Below, piece by piece: positions 1-12,205 of a stretch of 64,000 nucleotides of DNA. Within the stretch, counting starts at the first letter, position 1, and each line of letters opens with the position of its first letter. The translations under genes were made by a program, and so were the position numbers. This stretch comes from Kwoniella bestiolae CBS 10118 (taxonomy: Eukaryota > Basidiomycota > Tremellomycetes > Tremellales > Cryptococcaceae). The stretch spans positions 1,674,001 through 1,738,000 of the forward strand of contig NC_089245.1 of assembly GCF_000512585.2 (NCBI RefSeq). The letters run 5' to 3'. The notes under the pieces were generated by a model. That model worked only from the letters and a program-made list of their open reading frames with translations, made no database searches and was not told the DNA's origin.

Positions 1-13
1 TTATAGACCTCAC

Positions 14-348
14 CTGTTCTGCCTATCCATGATCTGCTCCATATACCCATCCAGCCATCCATAACCCAGATCATTGATACTTCCCTCCAACTCTGACAGC
101 GTAGTGACAGCAGCTCTGCGTAGACCATCACGGAGATTGAAAGCGTAATGATCTAGCGTAGGCATCTCTTGCGATAGAAATGTCATGGTGTCGTCTCGAC
201 TTGCAGCCTGAGGATGAGCTATGCCTATGCCAGGGATCAAGGGTGAGATGTTATAATGATGTTGAAGGATGAGGAAGAGAGAAGAGAGATGAACATGAGG
301 AATCAAGTTTGGATATAAACAACTCAACTCGTAACCCTGAAAAATCAT
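14..348 (-). CDS. 5' part of an unidentified gene, cut by the left window edge
   Basis: An open frame on the minus strand runs into a good donor (GTGAGG) at 13-8, so this is the first exon of a gene continuing left of the window. Two starts are possible: ATG at 348, which gives a Leu/His-rich, low-complexity N terminus, or ATG at 186, which starts directly in the better-looking part (residues about 55-111). That part ends in an amphipathic stretch containing LGYGWLDGYMEQIMDRQ. I prefer 186, because the upstream residues resemble translated 5' leader. It is transcribed divergently from the haspin gene across about 200-360 bases. I do not recognise the family. Confidence 0.45.
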
Positions 349-543
349 TCACCAAACATTGATGCAATGTCACGTGGTAAGCACGTGGAGTAATACAAAT
401 CGATAAACAAACAAAATCCAGTCAACATTACCAGTAGTACCAGCATCTCACACGATATCATCATCGTCATGCATCTGTATCTTGCAAGTCACTAGAAACT
501 CTGTAGAAATCATACATCCATTCCAGTAACAGATCGCTCTGAC

Positions 544-2828
544 ATGTCAGCCTTGGGAGCGAGGGTGAGTCAAAGAAGGGTGTCTACAGTCTCTCAATCA
601 CCCAAGCTGACGCGACTGTCTTTTAAACCGTCCCTTAGACCAAGAAGGTGAGCCAAGGGTGTAAACAACATCCCACCCGCTGTGACCTCGCTGACCATCA
701 CATACCATCAGGTCACAACCTACGGCAAGAAGAAGACTGTAAGCTTCCTCACCGCCTACCGCCTCAGGCACACAAGCTCACCGCAATACACACTCATGCA
801 TAGCAAATCATCTCTATCCACACCGACATCTCCCAACCCCTCCCTCCCTCGTCCCCTCTCCCCGCACTTACAACCAAGACCAAACGACCAGTCCTGCAAA
901 CAAAACTCTCAAATGATATCACCAACCTACCTTCCACACCACTCCCTCCCTCCAAGTTCAAATCAAAGACCAAAGGCAAGGTGATAGAAGAAGATGACTT
1001 CGTGCCATCAAGTCCAAGTCCCGAAACCATATTCAAAACTCGAAAGGTCAATCGACCAGGTAAAGTGGTCATACCGAAATCACCCATCTCATCTCCTAAC
1101 CACAACACTAAGTCCACGACCAAGACTCCATTGAGAAGGAGCAGAATACCCGAAGTGGTCATACCTACTTCAAGGAAGGTTAAACCACTAGGAACCCTGA
1201 CTAGACGACTCCAAGAAATTACTATTGAGGATTCTCCTGCACTTTGTGACGAAATTATAGATCTCACTCAAGATGATCAAGATGAGATACCAGATCGTCA
1301 AGTATCATTGAACGAGTTACTGTCAACCTGCTCTTCAACCAGTATACGATCTTTCTCAGACTTCCTCGGTGCGGGGGAATTACCAAAATATGAAAGTATA
1401 AGGAAAGTAGGCGAAGCCTCTTATTCTGAAGTATTTGGTTTGGTCGAAGGGGATGATGTGAGATATGTGTTGAAAGTGATTCCATTACTCTCGACACCCT
1501 CGAATGCGGATGGTTCAGAAAACAAACCAATGCCGGATTGCAGTAAGATCGAGGATGTCAAGAGGGAAATACAAGTTACCAAGCGGATGAGTCAAGTTCC
1601 AGGAGGAGGATTCGTAGAGTACATAGGGTATGTCACCCTCCAAAACCCCCCCTTCACTAGATAGATCTAGGAAGGTGCTGACGTGGCTTATCGTGGGACA
1701 GATCGTACGTGGTAGAAGGTGCTTACCCTCAACAGCTATTGGATGAATGGGATGAATTCAAAGCTACAGAGGGATCAGCAAGCGTCCGACCATGTGAGTA
1801 TTAAGCTACTCTTCCATATCGTTTAGGCCGATCCTGCGGTTCATCCGTGCGCTGATTCTCTCCTATTTTCGCATACTCAGCCGCTCTCGCTTCCACCCAG
1901 AAATACTGTCTTCTCCTCCTCTCACACGCTGGAACGGATCTGGAAACCTTCAAATTCTCCCAATCACAGGGATACCTCCAAGCAGCAGGGGTATTCTGGC
2001 AGATCGTTTCTTCCCTAGCCAGAGCAGAGGAATGGACACAGTTTGAGGTGCGTGGATCAGCTGCTTTAATCCCGGGCGTGCTCAGAAAATCACCCAGCTG
2101 ACAAAATATGATGAGCAGCATCGAGACCTACATGAAGGGCAGATCTTGATTCACGCTACAGTTCAGACACAGCATGGCACCGAGCAGAATTACCTCGATC
2201 CATCATTCTGCGGAGTGAATTCTACTATAATCGACTTCGGTCTGTCTCGTCTGGGTATACCAAACCAGGCAGAATCGGTGTGGACGGAAATTCCAAAAGA
2301 AGTGTATGAGGGTAAAGGTGCGCAGTGGGATTTGTACAGGCTCATGAGGGACAAGGTCGACGGTGAGGGTAGTGATGAGGGTTGGGAGGGGTTCAACCCC
2401 ATTACCAATGTTATGGTGAGTTAACGATAATGTCTAATCGGTTCTCATCTTCTTGAGCTGTATTTGAGTTTCAAGGGATACTTTGTCGACCTTCCTGACC
2501 TTACATATCCGCATGATATATCATGCTAATACCTGCCGTATACTCATAGTGGCTGCATTACATTCTAACCTACATGCTCTCGACCAAACTCCCCCGCCAA
2601 CCTAGACAACCCAACAGACGATCCAAGAAATCAATAATGACATATGAACACGAAGAAAAAGCTATGCTGGTCTTGAATCAGGCTGAGAAAATCTTAGCGT
2701 TCAGTATAGATAGGGGAAGAAAGGGGTTGAGAGGACAAGTGGAATATACCGAGGAGGATAGGTTGAAGAGCGCTGGGGATGTTTTGAAGTGGGGTGTGCA
2801 GCAAGGCTGGGTAAGCAAGTTGAGCTAG
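544..2828 (+). CDS. Haspin-like histone H3 Thr3 kinase
   Basis: Haspin phosphorylates histone H3 on Thr3 at mitosis and so helps recruit the chromosomal passenger complex to centromeres. Exons begin 544-564, 639-647 (9-base microexon), 712-738, 804-1627; later exons resume near 1704, 1881, 2136 and 2551, and the last ends at TAG 2828. The basic, Ser/Pro-rich N terminus leads into the kinase: GEASYSEVF glycine-loop region, VLKVIPL with the ATP-site Lys, DEWDEFKATEGSASVRP (haspin-specific), HRDLHEGQILI catalytic loop, IIDFGLSRLG metal loop, then FNPITNVMWLHYILTYML, typical of the haspin C lobe. Two positions are odd: the loop Asn of HRDLHxGN is Gln here, and the usual haspin DYT is DFG. Family assignment is strong; activity is not proven. 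Confidence 0.88.
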
Positions 2829-3171
2829 GTCATTGTATCTCAGTTGGTTCGGGTCCTGCTTTTGGGAACTTTGGTCGATCGTTCGTCTGTGGACTATTCT
2901 TCTTCCTTTTATCTGGTTGTTTTAGAGGGATCAGGGGGGAATGAGTGGTTGTACATTATGATAATAACGAAACCTTCGGAAATATGTATATGCCATATGT
3001 CAGAATCCCACGCATCGATCATTGTCATCATCTCAAATAACGTACAGCTTCAGGAACTAATCTACACATACAACTTGAATACTGATATGACGGGGTAGAA
3101 TATCTATGTTATGGCTCTACCAATCCACACCCGCCCGCCTTGAATTCCCTATTCCCCCGACCGCCGACCAC
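2829..3171. other. Convergent intergenic region haspin/SPC19
   Basis: This is the space between the ends of two convergent genes. It holds the 3' untranslated regions of both. I see no gene, RNA or repeat in it. Confidence 0.6.
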
Positions 3172-4142
3172 CTACTCAACCCCACCTTTCAACCTCTCCA
3201 ACTCCCTCTCCAACCTCTCTCGTTTCTGCTTGAGCATCATCACCTTCTTCCTCTGCAGGATACTCAGCTCCCTGAGATTCAGGTCCGATATCTTACATGA
3301 TGTATCTTGGGGGTCTTTCTCCTCCACCAGGGAGGAGGGTAAGGACGCATTGGGCAGCTCGTCCAGGATAGGTGATCGAGCGGATTGGAGGATGATTAGC
3401 TATTCATCCAACAGCGAGTCAGCTTGATAAGTTCACGGACAGATGCACATTATCTACCCTAAGACCGTCTACGACGTATCTCAGTGCCAAGTATGGGCTC
3501 GCATCTTTGTTCTGGTTTTTTTCCCCTCTCGCCGTGGGAAGTCTGGGATAGTCACACTCACCCTCTCTTCCAACGTCGATACCCTCGATTTCTCATGCTC
3601 CACCATCCCCTCTGCTCTCACTATCAGCTGATCTATCTGAGGTGCGAGCGAGGTTGATAAGGCGGATTTATGCGCTAGGATGGTAGGTTCAGGAAGGACT
3701 AGGAAGTGCTACGAAGACGAACAACAGGTGGAAGATCAGAATCAGCAGACAATATTGATAGGGGCTATACAAGCACATGTATCAGATATTCTAATTCCTC
3801 TGTTCTCTATTTCCCTATCAGGATTCGAGATATACTTGGACCATTCATATCGATGAATCATCATCCCCATGATCATACAGGGACCTCCCCTTCCCTACCC
3901 ATCTCGCATTTCCATCATCCCTCCTCCGGTGAACCACTCACATGCTTATGCCTCATAACCTTTGTCAACCTCCCCAAATCCCCCGTACCACCTTCCAACT
4001 TCCTCAATCCCTCATTCAAAGTACTCGAACATCGTTCCGTGGCAGATACACAATCCTCCAGCGCATTTAGGAAATCGTTAGAAGGGGGTGTAGGATAGAT
4101 TGATTCTCTTGGGAGATGTCGGGATGTAGAGGTGTATGCCAT
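3172..4142 (-). CDS. SPC19: DASH/Dam1 complex subunit Spc19
   Basis: Spc19 is a subunit of the fungal DASH ring that couples kinetochores to microtubule ends. The gene is visible only after joining three minus-strand exons: 4142-3942, 3708-3562 and 3399-3172 (201+147+228 bases, 191 residues), all with GTGAGT donors and AG acceptors. Exon 1 gives the conserved N-terminal motif around NALEDCVSATERCSSTL and RLTKVMRHKH. Exon 2 continues FLVLPEPTILAHKSALS and a helix ending VSTLEER. Exon 3 ends in a highly charged coiled coil (ELSILQRKKVMMLKQKRERL). The order and spacing fit Spc19, which is about 165-200 residues long. The neighbouring haspin is also mitotic, but the two genes converge, so this is probably chance. 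Confidence 0.8.
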
Positions 4143-5255
4143 TGTCTTTGTGGTGAGATTGGTGTTCTGTTCGATGACAGTGATGTGAGCAGTGAGCAGA
4201 GGAATGTTATGTATCCATGTTTACAAGTTTGCTTTCTTTGGCTTTTGAGAGGAGAGGTTCAGTAGTACTGAGCTTTGACCTCCACCTACGCGTATGAGTA
4301 AGTCACGTGTAGCACAGTTCGGGTCTTACCACACTGTATGTTAACGACCAGCACATACTTGCATTTGAAGGAATAAGACTCGCATGCATGCATGTATGTA
4401 TGTATATGCTGTATGTTCTGGGATCAAGACCAAAAAATAATGGATCATGACGGGAAACCTGTCCTGTCACTCCGCTACTTCGCCGACACAGATAACCTCA
4501 GTAGGAGTACTAGTCGAGCAGACAGTCGGACCTATCGGTCATTCCCACCGGATACGTATAAACATAAACATAAACGTAAAGGTAAACAAACACAGATAAA
4601 TGTTCTCGTGAACATATTTGGTAAGATCGTTCCAACAAACAAGTAACAAAGCCATTGGCACTATCGGTAGGTGACTTGCAGGTACCGAAAGGAATAAGGT
4701 TACTGAGTGGTACTGTACTCGAGCAGTACATAATCACAAAGTATTGACAGGATGCACTAACTCACCCAAACAAACATGGAATGCCTGACAGGTACTAACC
4801 CCGCTTCACCTGGCATGAAGATCTACATCTAACATTAAAACTGTATTAAGATCAGCGAGATCACGTTGAGCATCACACCGTAGATCTCTCTCTCCCTGGT
4901 CATTAATCCCGGCTTTCACGAGGCGTTGCTCCACAGCTTGAGCTTTATGGCATGGCAGAACCTTGATTTTTGGTCATCCTCCATCCATTCATCCATCCAC
5001 TCACTTAGGTATCTCCTGAACCGAGCTGTGATCCGTCTGAAGTTTGATGATCTCCGTGATCTCGACATTATGCTTTCCTCTAAACGCACAAACAACTGAT
5101 GAGTGCTGTATATAAATAAGAGCAGCTATCGCAAGATGCAAACTTACCATCCCCTTATCTTTTTGCCCATCAACCCAATCGAATTGCTCACTCCCTCTAC
5201 GAGTCTCATTCAACCAACTTGGACATTACACTCATTTAACTACGACTGAATCACA
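4143..5255. other. Divergent intergenic region SPC19 / CPL1-like 1
   Basis: About 1.1 kb between divergent starts, so it carries both promoters. A CATG/TGTA simple repeat lies near 4383-4408, and a loose AAACATAAACATAAACGTAAA purine run lies near 4560-4590. No coding signal was found. Confidence 0.6.
5109..5118 (+). promoter_or_regulatory. TATA box of CPL1-like gene 1
   Basis: TATATAAATA lies about 140 bases before the ATG at 5256. The paralogue has a similar element about 105 bases before its own ATG. Inferred from sequence and spacing only. Confidence 0.5.
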
Positions 5256-6699
5256 ATGAAGACCTCCCAATTTATCACTCTCACAGCGATCAGCTTCGGT
5301 CTGAACGTCCTCAGCGTACTGGCCGAAGGCACTTTCGCAGGATGTTTCAATTATCCTAATGGGGGTACATACACCTCGCAGATGACAACTGATCCCGAGG
5401 TCTGCGCGGTAAGTCAAATCATGACTTTATGAACCAAAGCGCACTTCATTGGTTGCTAACAGAGACCCATATAACCCAAAACACATAACAGAGCTACTGC
5501 ACCACCAAATATTCGTCGATATATTACATGCAATACTGTTTCTGCACCGACAATTACGGCACCTTCGACACCAGGTACGCGGCCGATCCCAACACCTGTG
5601 CGCCGAGTGGTCGGAACTCGCTCTACGTCCGAAGTACCACATTCGATTTTGCCAATTGCGCTACACCCGGTTCAATCTTCTTCGACAATAACGAAAACAC
5701 GCAGTATAACACGGCGACCGATCTGGTGGATTGTTTCGGTCAATGTAAGAATTCTAGGTATGCCGCTTTGGCTTATGATGTGAGTCCTGACCCCTTTGCT
5801 CGAAAAAGGGCAGAATGGTATTATGATATAATTACTGTACAGTCAGTGATGGGACATGTCGCAGTGACTTGAATGGGATCTGAAGCTGACGCTAACGAGG
5901 ACCGAATCAGAGCACTCAAGCTTCATATACTTGCGCATGTGGGGATGAACTTTCCCTTCAGACTAGTGAAACTTGTAGTACCACTTCTACTTTGGTATGT
6001 CTCTCGTTCGACCTTCGTGGTGAAGGTGACAACGTTGACAATTTGATTTGATCGGATAGGTCTACACCCATCCTGCAGGTGGTAAGTCATTCGCTACCAT
6101 GCAAATGTAAAGCAACATTTCACAGGTGACTGAACCAAAATCAACATGTCGCAGCTGCCGTCTCAGGTTTAGCTCGACGAAATGCCCGTGAAGCCCTGAG
6201 GAGGACAAGACAAGCTGCCCTCATCCAAGTCTGTCCTAAAGGCATGACAGCTTGTGTGATCCCCGGACTGGAGGGTGCCGATGCTTGGGAGGTGAGTCGC
6301 GCTTTCATTCTGACCACGACGCATGAAAGACCACCTCATCCGAATCAGATGAAACCAAGTCGAAGAGACGTGTCGCTGATGTGTCTCGTGCATTGCCGGA
6401 CGTAGTGCGTTGATACTCAAAACGACCTCGAATCATGCGGAGGATGCATCAACGGAGCCTACAACAACGCCACTGCCATCGCCGGTCAATCGTAAGTGCA
6501 ATTCCTCACTACTCACTACATGTGACAAGAACACAGGCGTGCGACAAGACCAGTAGTTGATAAGAGTTCTGGTGGATGTAGTTGCCAGAACCAAGTCGGT
6601 GTCAAGATGGGAGCCACAACCTGTCAAGCAGGTCAATGTGTGAACTACGATTGTGCACCGGGGTACAAGCTGGTCGATGGGGGTTGTACAGCCCTCTAA
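5256..6699 (+). CDS. Secreted CPL1-like protein, copy 1
   Basis: Seven exons: 5256-5408, 5492-5779, 5911-5994, 6060-6081, 6155-6291, 6406-6491, 6582-6699, giving 295 residues. Residues 1-23 are a signal peptide (Lys-Thr-Ser then a hydrophobic run ending VLA). Residues about 24-190 hold two degenerate WSC-like Cys modules (for example AGCF, YCFC and TCAC near conserved Cys pairs). The C terminus has the Cys-rich CPL1-like domain: VCPKGMTAC, CVDTQNDLESCGGC, then SCQNQ and a CVNYDCAPGYKLVDG tail. Cryptococcus CPL1 is a small secreted protein linked to capsule and host interaction; whether this one acts the same way is unknown. A tandem paralogue follows at 7875. Confidence 0.85.
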
Positions 6700-7874
6700 T
6701 CTCGGATACTGGCCTAACCTTTATGCCACACGGTACCTTGATCGCCCTTCTTCACCCTGGTCCATTCCAATTCTGAAAAAATGGGATGGTCGATAGTCCA
6801 TCTTTCAATTCGTTGTTTTTCACATCTTCGTTATTTCAATGTTATCTTTATCTTAGTCAGGTTTTTAAGTTCTTCTGGGTTTTATGGACAATTGTTATCA
6901 TCTGAAATTCATCCCACGTCTAAGAGTAATAAACTTCAGAGAGGAGCAGATCATATCGCAGCAACGAACGAACGAGCAAACATACTGAAACCCATACAAC
7001 GCCGAAGTGCTGACATGACATGACGTGAAAAATCGACAACCGCACTCACCATCATGCATGTTTACTCGCTCAAATGTTCAAACGCAATTCAAAGGTTCCT
7101 GCGCTGTTCTGCATCCGAGAGTAGCAGTACACTGCGCATATGTATGCACTGGGCTACAGTATTTCTCGGTCCCATCCGGTAAAGTCGGAGTGAGCTCAAA
7201 GACAAACAAAAACAAAAATGTGGGCCGCCAAGGGCGACTGACACCTGACTCTCGTAATTATTTGGTAAAGCGCAAAAACATCAAACAACCAAACTCACTG
7301 GTTGGACTACAGACTGATTTATGTACTGTACAGGAGTAAAAACAAGTTTCAGCTCTGAGTAGGAATAGGTTGACAAGGACATACAGTATACACCTTTCTT
7401 TCGCCTATCCGGATTATCCTGCACAGGGGGGTAAGTGACCTCCGAGGCACGCTGCGCGGGATGGTAACTCCCACCCTGAAGGAGATCAGCGTGCTTCTCA
7501 TGCGAGTGAGTCGCTGGCTCATTATCCGCCTCTATACCGGGTATGGCTTAGGGTGTGGCGTGGACTTGGCTTCTGGACTCGGATCGTCCATTTGTATGTG
7601 TCCATTACAGATGTACAGAAACAGCGTGAAGCGTGGATTGTTCGGCCGTCCTTCACCTATCCTTCATGGTGCACCGTGCGCATGTCGATGTTGAGGTGTA
7701 CTGCCCTGGTGCAATGAAGCGAACAAGCAGGATAGGATGCAAAAGTACTGCAATTGTATCGCAATATAAGAGGGGGTCCGTCCGAAATGTGTGATTCCCC
7801 TCTTCTTGCATCGTCCAGTTCAGATCAAGTCACATAAATCTGCTCATACTCATCTATGTTCATAGACCATAAAA
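6700..7874. other. Spacer between the two CPL1-like genes
   Basis: About 1.2 kb carrying the 3' region of copy 1 and the promoter of copy 2. The short plus-strand open frames here (6781-7023, 7025-7339, 7461-7694) show no family likeness or splice logic, and I do not call them genes. Confidence 0.55.
7764..7770 (+). promoter_or_regulatory. TATA-like element of CPL1-like gene 2
   Basis: ATATAAG lies about 105 bases upstream of the ATG at 7875, at a position comparable with the TATA box of copy 1. Confidence 0.4.
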
Positions 7875-9258
7875 ATGAAGACCACCCAGTTCATCTCCCT
7901 CACTGCTCTGACGATGGGTATGGGCGCCCTCAAAGTACTGGCAGAAAGTACTTATGCGGGGTGCTACGCCTCTCCTCCCGGAACATACAGCAACCAACAG
8001 ACCACTGACCCCGAGGTTTGTGCAGTGAGTATCTCGCTTCGTTATTCCAATGACTCGATTAGGCTGTAGTAACTACATTTTTTGTTGACAATCGCATCCC
8101 CAGAGCTACTGTACGACCCAATACTCTGCCATAGCAAACACCAATCAATGTTATTGTTCCGACTCCTACCCCTCCCCAGGTAACATGCAAGCATACGGTC
8201 CCGACAACTGCGCCTCGAACGGTCAAGCAGCAGTGTACGCTAGAGACACCACATTCGACTTCTCCAATTGTGCTGGGTTTTATTCAACCGTGTTTGATGG
8301 AAGGGGATATTCCGAGTTTGACTCGGTAAATGACCCAAAGGCTTGTTTCGCGAGTTGTCGATCTAAGCGATACGCTGTATTTGGATACGATGTGAGTTTG
8401 ATATCTCATTCCATTCTAGAAGGGAAGGGAAGAAACGGTACAATATGCTAACTGATGGTGGGTGGAACGAATTGAATCGAGATAGTTCACTGTCAGTGGC
8501 TACGTCTGTGCTTGTGGGACTACACTTGATAGTCAGTCTAGCCAAACATGCGGTAGTAATTCCTTCTTGGTAGGTCGAGTCAAGTTCTTAAATGGTATCT
8601 CACATTCCACTCTGCTAATATGGAAAGTATCTTTCTTTGATAGGTTTACACACATCCTGCAGGTGGTGAGTTGATAGGCTCACTCCGATGAATATCTCAA
8701 TGTGAGATACTGATGAATTGCCTCTATCAGCCGCCGCATCAGGTTGGGCCAGACGAAATGCCCGTGAAGCACTCAAGAGATCAAGACAGGCTGCCTTGAT
8801 CCAAGTTTGTCCAAAAGGTATGACTGCATGCAACATTCCCGGAGTAGAAGGTGCAGACGCGTGGGAGGTGGGTTATCAGTCAACTTATACCTCGCAGAAT
8901 GATCGCCGCATCCTAATCAAGTCGCGTGAGATCATAACGAGGGCGATGTGGCTGATGTATTGCAATCAACGACAGTGCGTTGATACTCAAAATGAGCTCG
9001 AATCGTGCGGTGGATGTATCAATGGAGCGTACAAAAATGCTACATCCGTTATTGGTCAATCGTGAGTCCACCTCGCATTGCATGAAAACGTAACATGAGG
9101 AACAGAATGATTCGAACGGTTTTTCTTGCGATTACTGTAGTTGCCAAAACCAATCCGGTGTCAAACTTGGAGCCACAACCTGTCAAGAGGGTAGATGTGT
9201 GAATTACGATTGTGAAGAAGGGTATCAACTGGTCGATGGAGCTTGTATTGCGGAGTGA
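7875..9258 (+). CDS. Secreted CPL1-like protein, copy 2
   Basis: Tandem paralogue of the gene at 5256. Exons: 7875-8024, 8104-8391, 8486-8569, 8644-8665, 8731-8867, 8976-9061, 9141-9258 (294 residues). Exons 2-7 have exactly the lengths of copy 1 (288, 84, 22, 137, 86, 118 bases), while the introns differ. Signal peptide at residues 1-23 (MKTTQFISLTALTMGMGAL start), two degenerate WSC-like modules, a basic linker with RRNAREALKRSRQAAL, then the CPL1-like domain (VCPKGMTAC, CVDTQNELESCGGC, CVNYDCEEGYQLVDG). The C-terminal half is far more similar between copies than residues 130-190. Likely secreted to wall or medium; no enzymatic motif is visible. Confidence 0.85.
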
Positions 9259-10427
9259 TTGAATACGGGGTACTCTTATGAGATTGAGGTTGAGATTGGA
9301 AATCGTTGTAGTGGTTCGATAATCTTATCTTCATCTCAATCATCTTTTCCCTTGCCACCTCGGTTATCAGATCGGATGGTCTGATCCTCCATCATATTTC
9401 AATGTTTCGATCATGGCATATAATATATTCTCGTTTAACTTGTAATTTTAGGTATTTTTTTGGGTTTTTTTGGACATTCTGATTTGTTTCCTCCACTCGA
9501 TCATGACATGTGTCCTTGCACACATCGTAGCATCGAACGAACATCCTGCACAGAACTAACGCTAACGGCTCCAGCACTGATTCAATCCTGAGTCCGCACC
9601 CAATATAACACAGACCACAAGTAAACGAATGTATCGATACCCACTAACACTCGAAATGACGAAATCGATATCAATAAAGGAACAGCTGATCATTCGTGAG
9701 GGGGGTGTTTCATACCATCCTTTGATGATGACATTATAACAATTATAGCATCCTTTGATTACAGTACTGATAGGTGTCTCATGATTAACCCTTTGTCTTG
9801 GTTTTACGGTGATTTATTACCCCTTACACACGATGCTTAACCTTATCACTTTGACTACGGATCGTGATTGTAATTGTAATTGTAATTGTAATTGTAATTG
9901 TGATCGAGTATCGAGTGAGAAAGTGAACATCATAGACACAAGATTGACTGGGAAGATTGCAACAAGATTATACCTTGACAACGAACAACCAACAGCCATC
10001 AACGAACAAAGCCAAGAAATCACCTGAACGTGAACAAACAAACACTGAATAGAAAAGCTAAGAAAGTAGGAAGCAACACGTATACCTTGACGACGAAGAT
10101 CAGCTACACCAGTTACCAACCTCGAGCTTGGTTGGTTACCTGACCTCATTTACTGGGTTACCCTGCAGCTGCAACTACAACCTAACAAGCTAGCTACATA
10201 CAGTACCACCGAACACCCATCCCAACCTTAGACCATCTCATACCCCCTCTGACCACCCATCTTCAATTCACTTCACCGCTTTCCTCTCATCCTCCAACGA
10301 ACGCCATCACATGCTGGTCATGCTGATATAGTCATCCCTCATTCCTATACACATAAACAAAAACCAATACAAGTCAGATCGTATATCGTACACCACACAG
10401 ACCTGGCGTCTGCAATAACAAGAGTAA
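9259..10427. other. Intergenic region upstream of the Ser/Thr-rich membrane protein
   Basis: About 1.2 kb between genes on the same strand. It contains a hexanucleotide repeat (listed separately) and pyrimidine-rich leader-like sequence near 10200-10300. No gene was supported. Confidence 0.55.
9867..9901. repeat. (TTGTAA)n hexanucleotide microsatellite
   Basis: About five perfect copies of TAATTG in a row, flanked by degenerate TGATTG and TGTGAT units. Likely length-polymorphic. Confidence 0.85.
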
Positions 10428-12205
10428 ATGTCATCGTCCAACACAGGAGGTCTCTTAGCAGATCTTCTAGGTGGTGGAACCAATGAAGAAGAGGAAAACA
10501 CTACCCGACTTACTTCTCAGACTACCGGTCTACTCTCCGACAGCGAGGAAAGCACCAATACAAGACTTTCTCCTACAGCCACAGCAGAAGCAGAGGAAGA
10601 TAACTTGTTGACTTCCACTGGGCTCGCTACCACCACTGCGATTGGAGTGGCGACTACCTCTACTTCACTCGATGAAGATACATCAATCGTAAAAGATCCA
10701 ACAAGGACAGTAGGTCAGGCAGTCTCTTCCACCGCTATAACCTCTTTTGGCATCTCCTCTGCCTTAGTACCTACAAGCATAAATAGTCTGACTGGTACGT
10801 CATTAAGACCCTTATTATCCTCAGCCTCAAGTCTATCAAATTTGCTTGAAACAGAGACAATTGAAGGAATAACAAGTGCTCTGTTACCTCTCACCACCAC
10901 TTTAGGTTCAGCTTCGAGCTTGCTCATCTCTTCTTCTTCTGCAATTACCTCTTCCGCCTCTCTGTCAAGTATCAGAAATCTTACCTCCGCTACGACCTCA
11001 GCAACATCAGCATCAACGGAAGAGACGACTTCGGAGGAGATTACCTCAAGTACTGAATTGTGAGTTCAATCCTTCCTTCCTTCCTTCCTTTGTTCTTCAC
11101 CACTATCAACCCGTGTTTCATCCCATCGATAAAAGACACAATGCTCACTTCGTTGCTGATCGATAACACAGTCCCTCCGAAACTTCCCCACCTGTCATCG
11201 TAACCATCTCAGCAGGCAAGAACGTTACCCTGACTTCTTCGATCTATTCCACCGCCGAACCTACTTCCACGGAAAACACTTCAAAGGAGGCTGCCAACAA
11301 TGTCGATAGTGGGGATAACACGTCAATACTGAATACGGAGAACAAATTGTTTCCATTGGGTGTTATCTTGGTAGTGGTGGGAAGTGAGTTTATGCCCTAC
11401 TTAACCGAGAATATGGTTGTGGTAACTTGCGCGTGTTCTGTCATTCATGATTTGAACGGTGTTCCAAGAGGCAGCCACACCTTCTGGTTTTCTTTTGCTC
11501 GTTCTCTTCGCTACCTCGAGTAGAGCGCTGATATCTCTCATCGACACAGGTATTATAGCCCTAGTGACAATCCTCTGGTTCCTAATGAAAGTCCTAGGCA
11601 TAACCCGCCGCCGCCAGCGTCTGAGAGGAGCCATCCCCTCATTCGTCCCTCCGGAACGTATCGATTTTCCTGACGATATGGGTAATGAGAAGTACGATGC
11701 CTACCCTTCTGTACATCATCATCAGATGAACCAAAGTAATTCCTCATGGGACTATATGCCCAATGGCTATGGTGCGGGAGGGAGGTCGATGACTCCTATG
11801 GATGGGGGGAATCTAGCTGGGTTCGGGGTGGGCGACGGCAATGCGAGGGGTTACGACGAAGAGAATTTTATACCTGATTTCCCACCTCAACCTTCCCAAG
11901 GGTACATTCCACCTAGTCAGATGATGGATCATCAAAATGGCTACTCACATATCCAACAATCTAATCCATTTATGGTGGAATCGCACAACAATGGGAATAG
12001 TAGAGATCTAGTACCGGTTAGAAGTAATTCGCAATCTTCCCATGCCTCTGATCATGGCTATGGATCAGGACCAGGGCTGAGTAGGAAGGGTACCACCACC
12101 GACGCGTATGGTGGAGTGGAGATTAGTAGGAGTGGGTCGAATGGGAGTGAACATAAGTTGAATAAGGGGAGGGATTGGGAGGGAGGTGCTGGGGGGTATG
12201 TCTAG
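10428..12205 (+). CDS. Ser/Thr-rich single-pass plasma-membrane-type protein
   Basis: Exons 10428-11059, 11172-11383 and 11550-12205 give 499 residues. Residues 1-275 are strongly Ser/Thr-rich with acidic patches, as in O-mannosylated wall-sensor ectodomains. A membrane helix spans the exon 2/3 junction (LFPLGVILVVVG then IIALVTILWFLMKVLG, about residues 271-296). A basic stop-transfer RRRQRLRG and a roughly 200-residue cytosolic tail rich in Asn, Gly and Ser follow. The layout resembles Wsc/Mid2 or Axl2/Skg6-type proteins, but there is no clear signal peptide and no Cys-rich head, so the family is not fixed. Intron 1 begins with a (CTTC)n run. Confidence 0.7.

Noticed and set aside
7025..7339. 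104-codon plus-strand open frame between the CPL1-like genes
   Set aside because: No family likeness, no codon bias and no splice continuation; it sits in spacer DNA.
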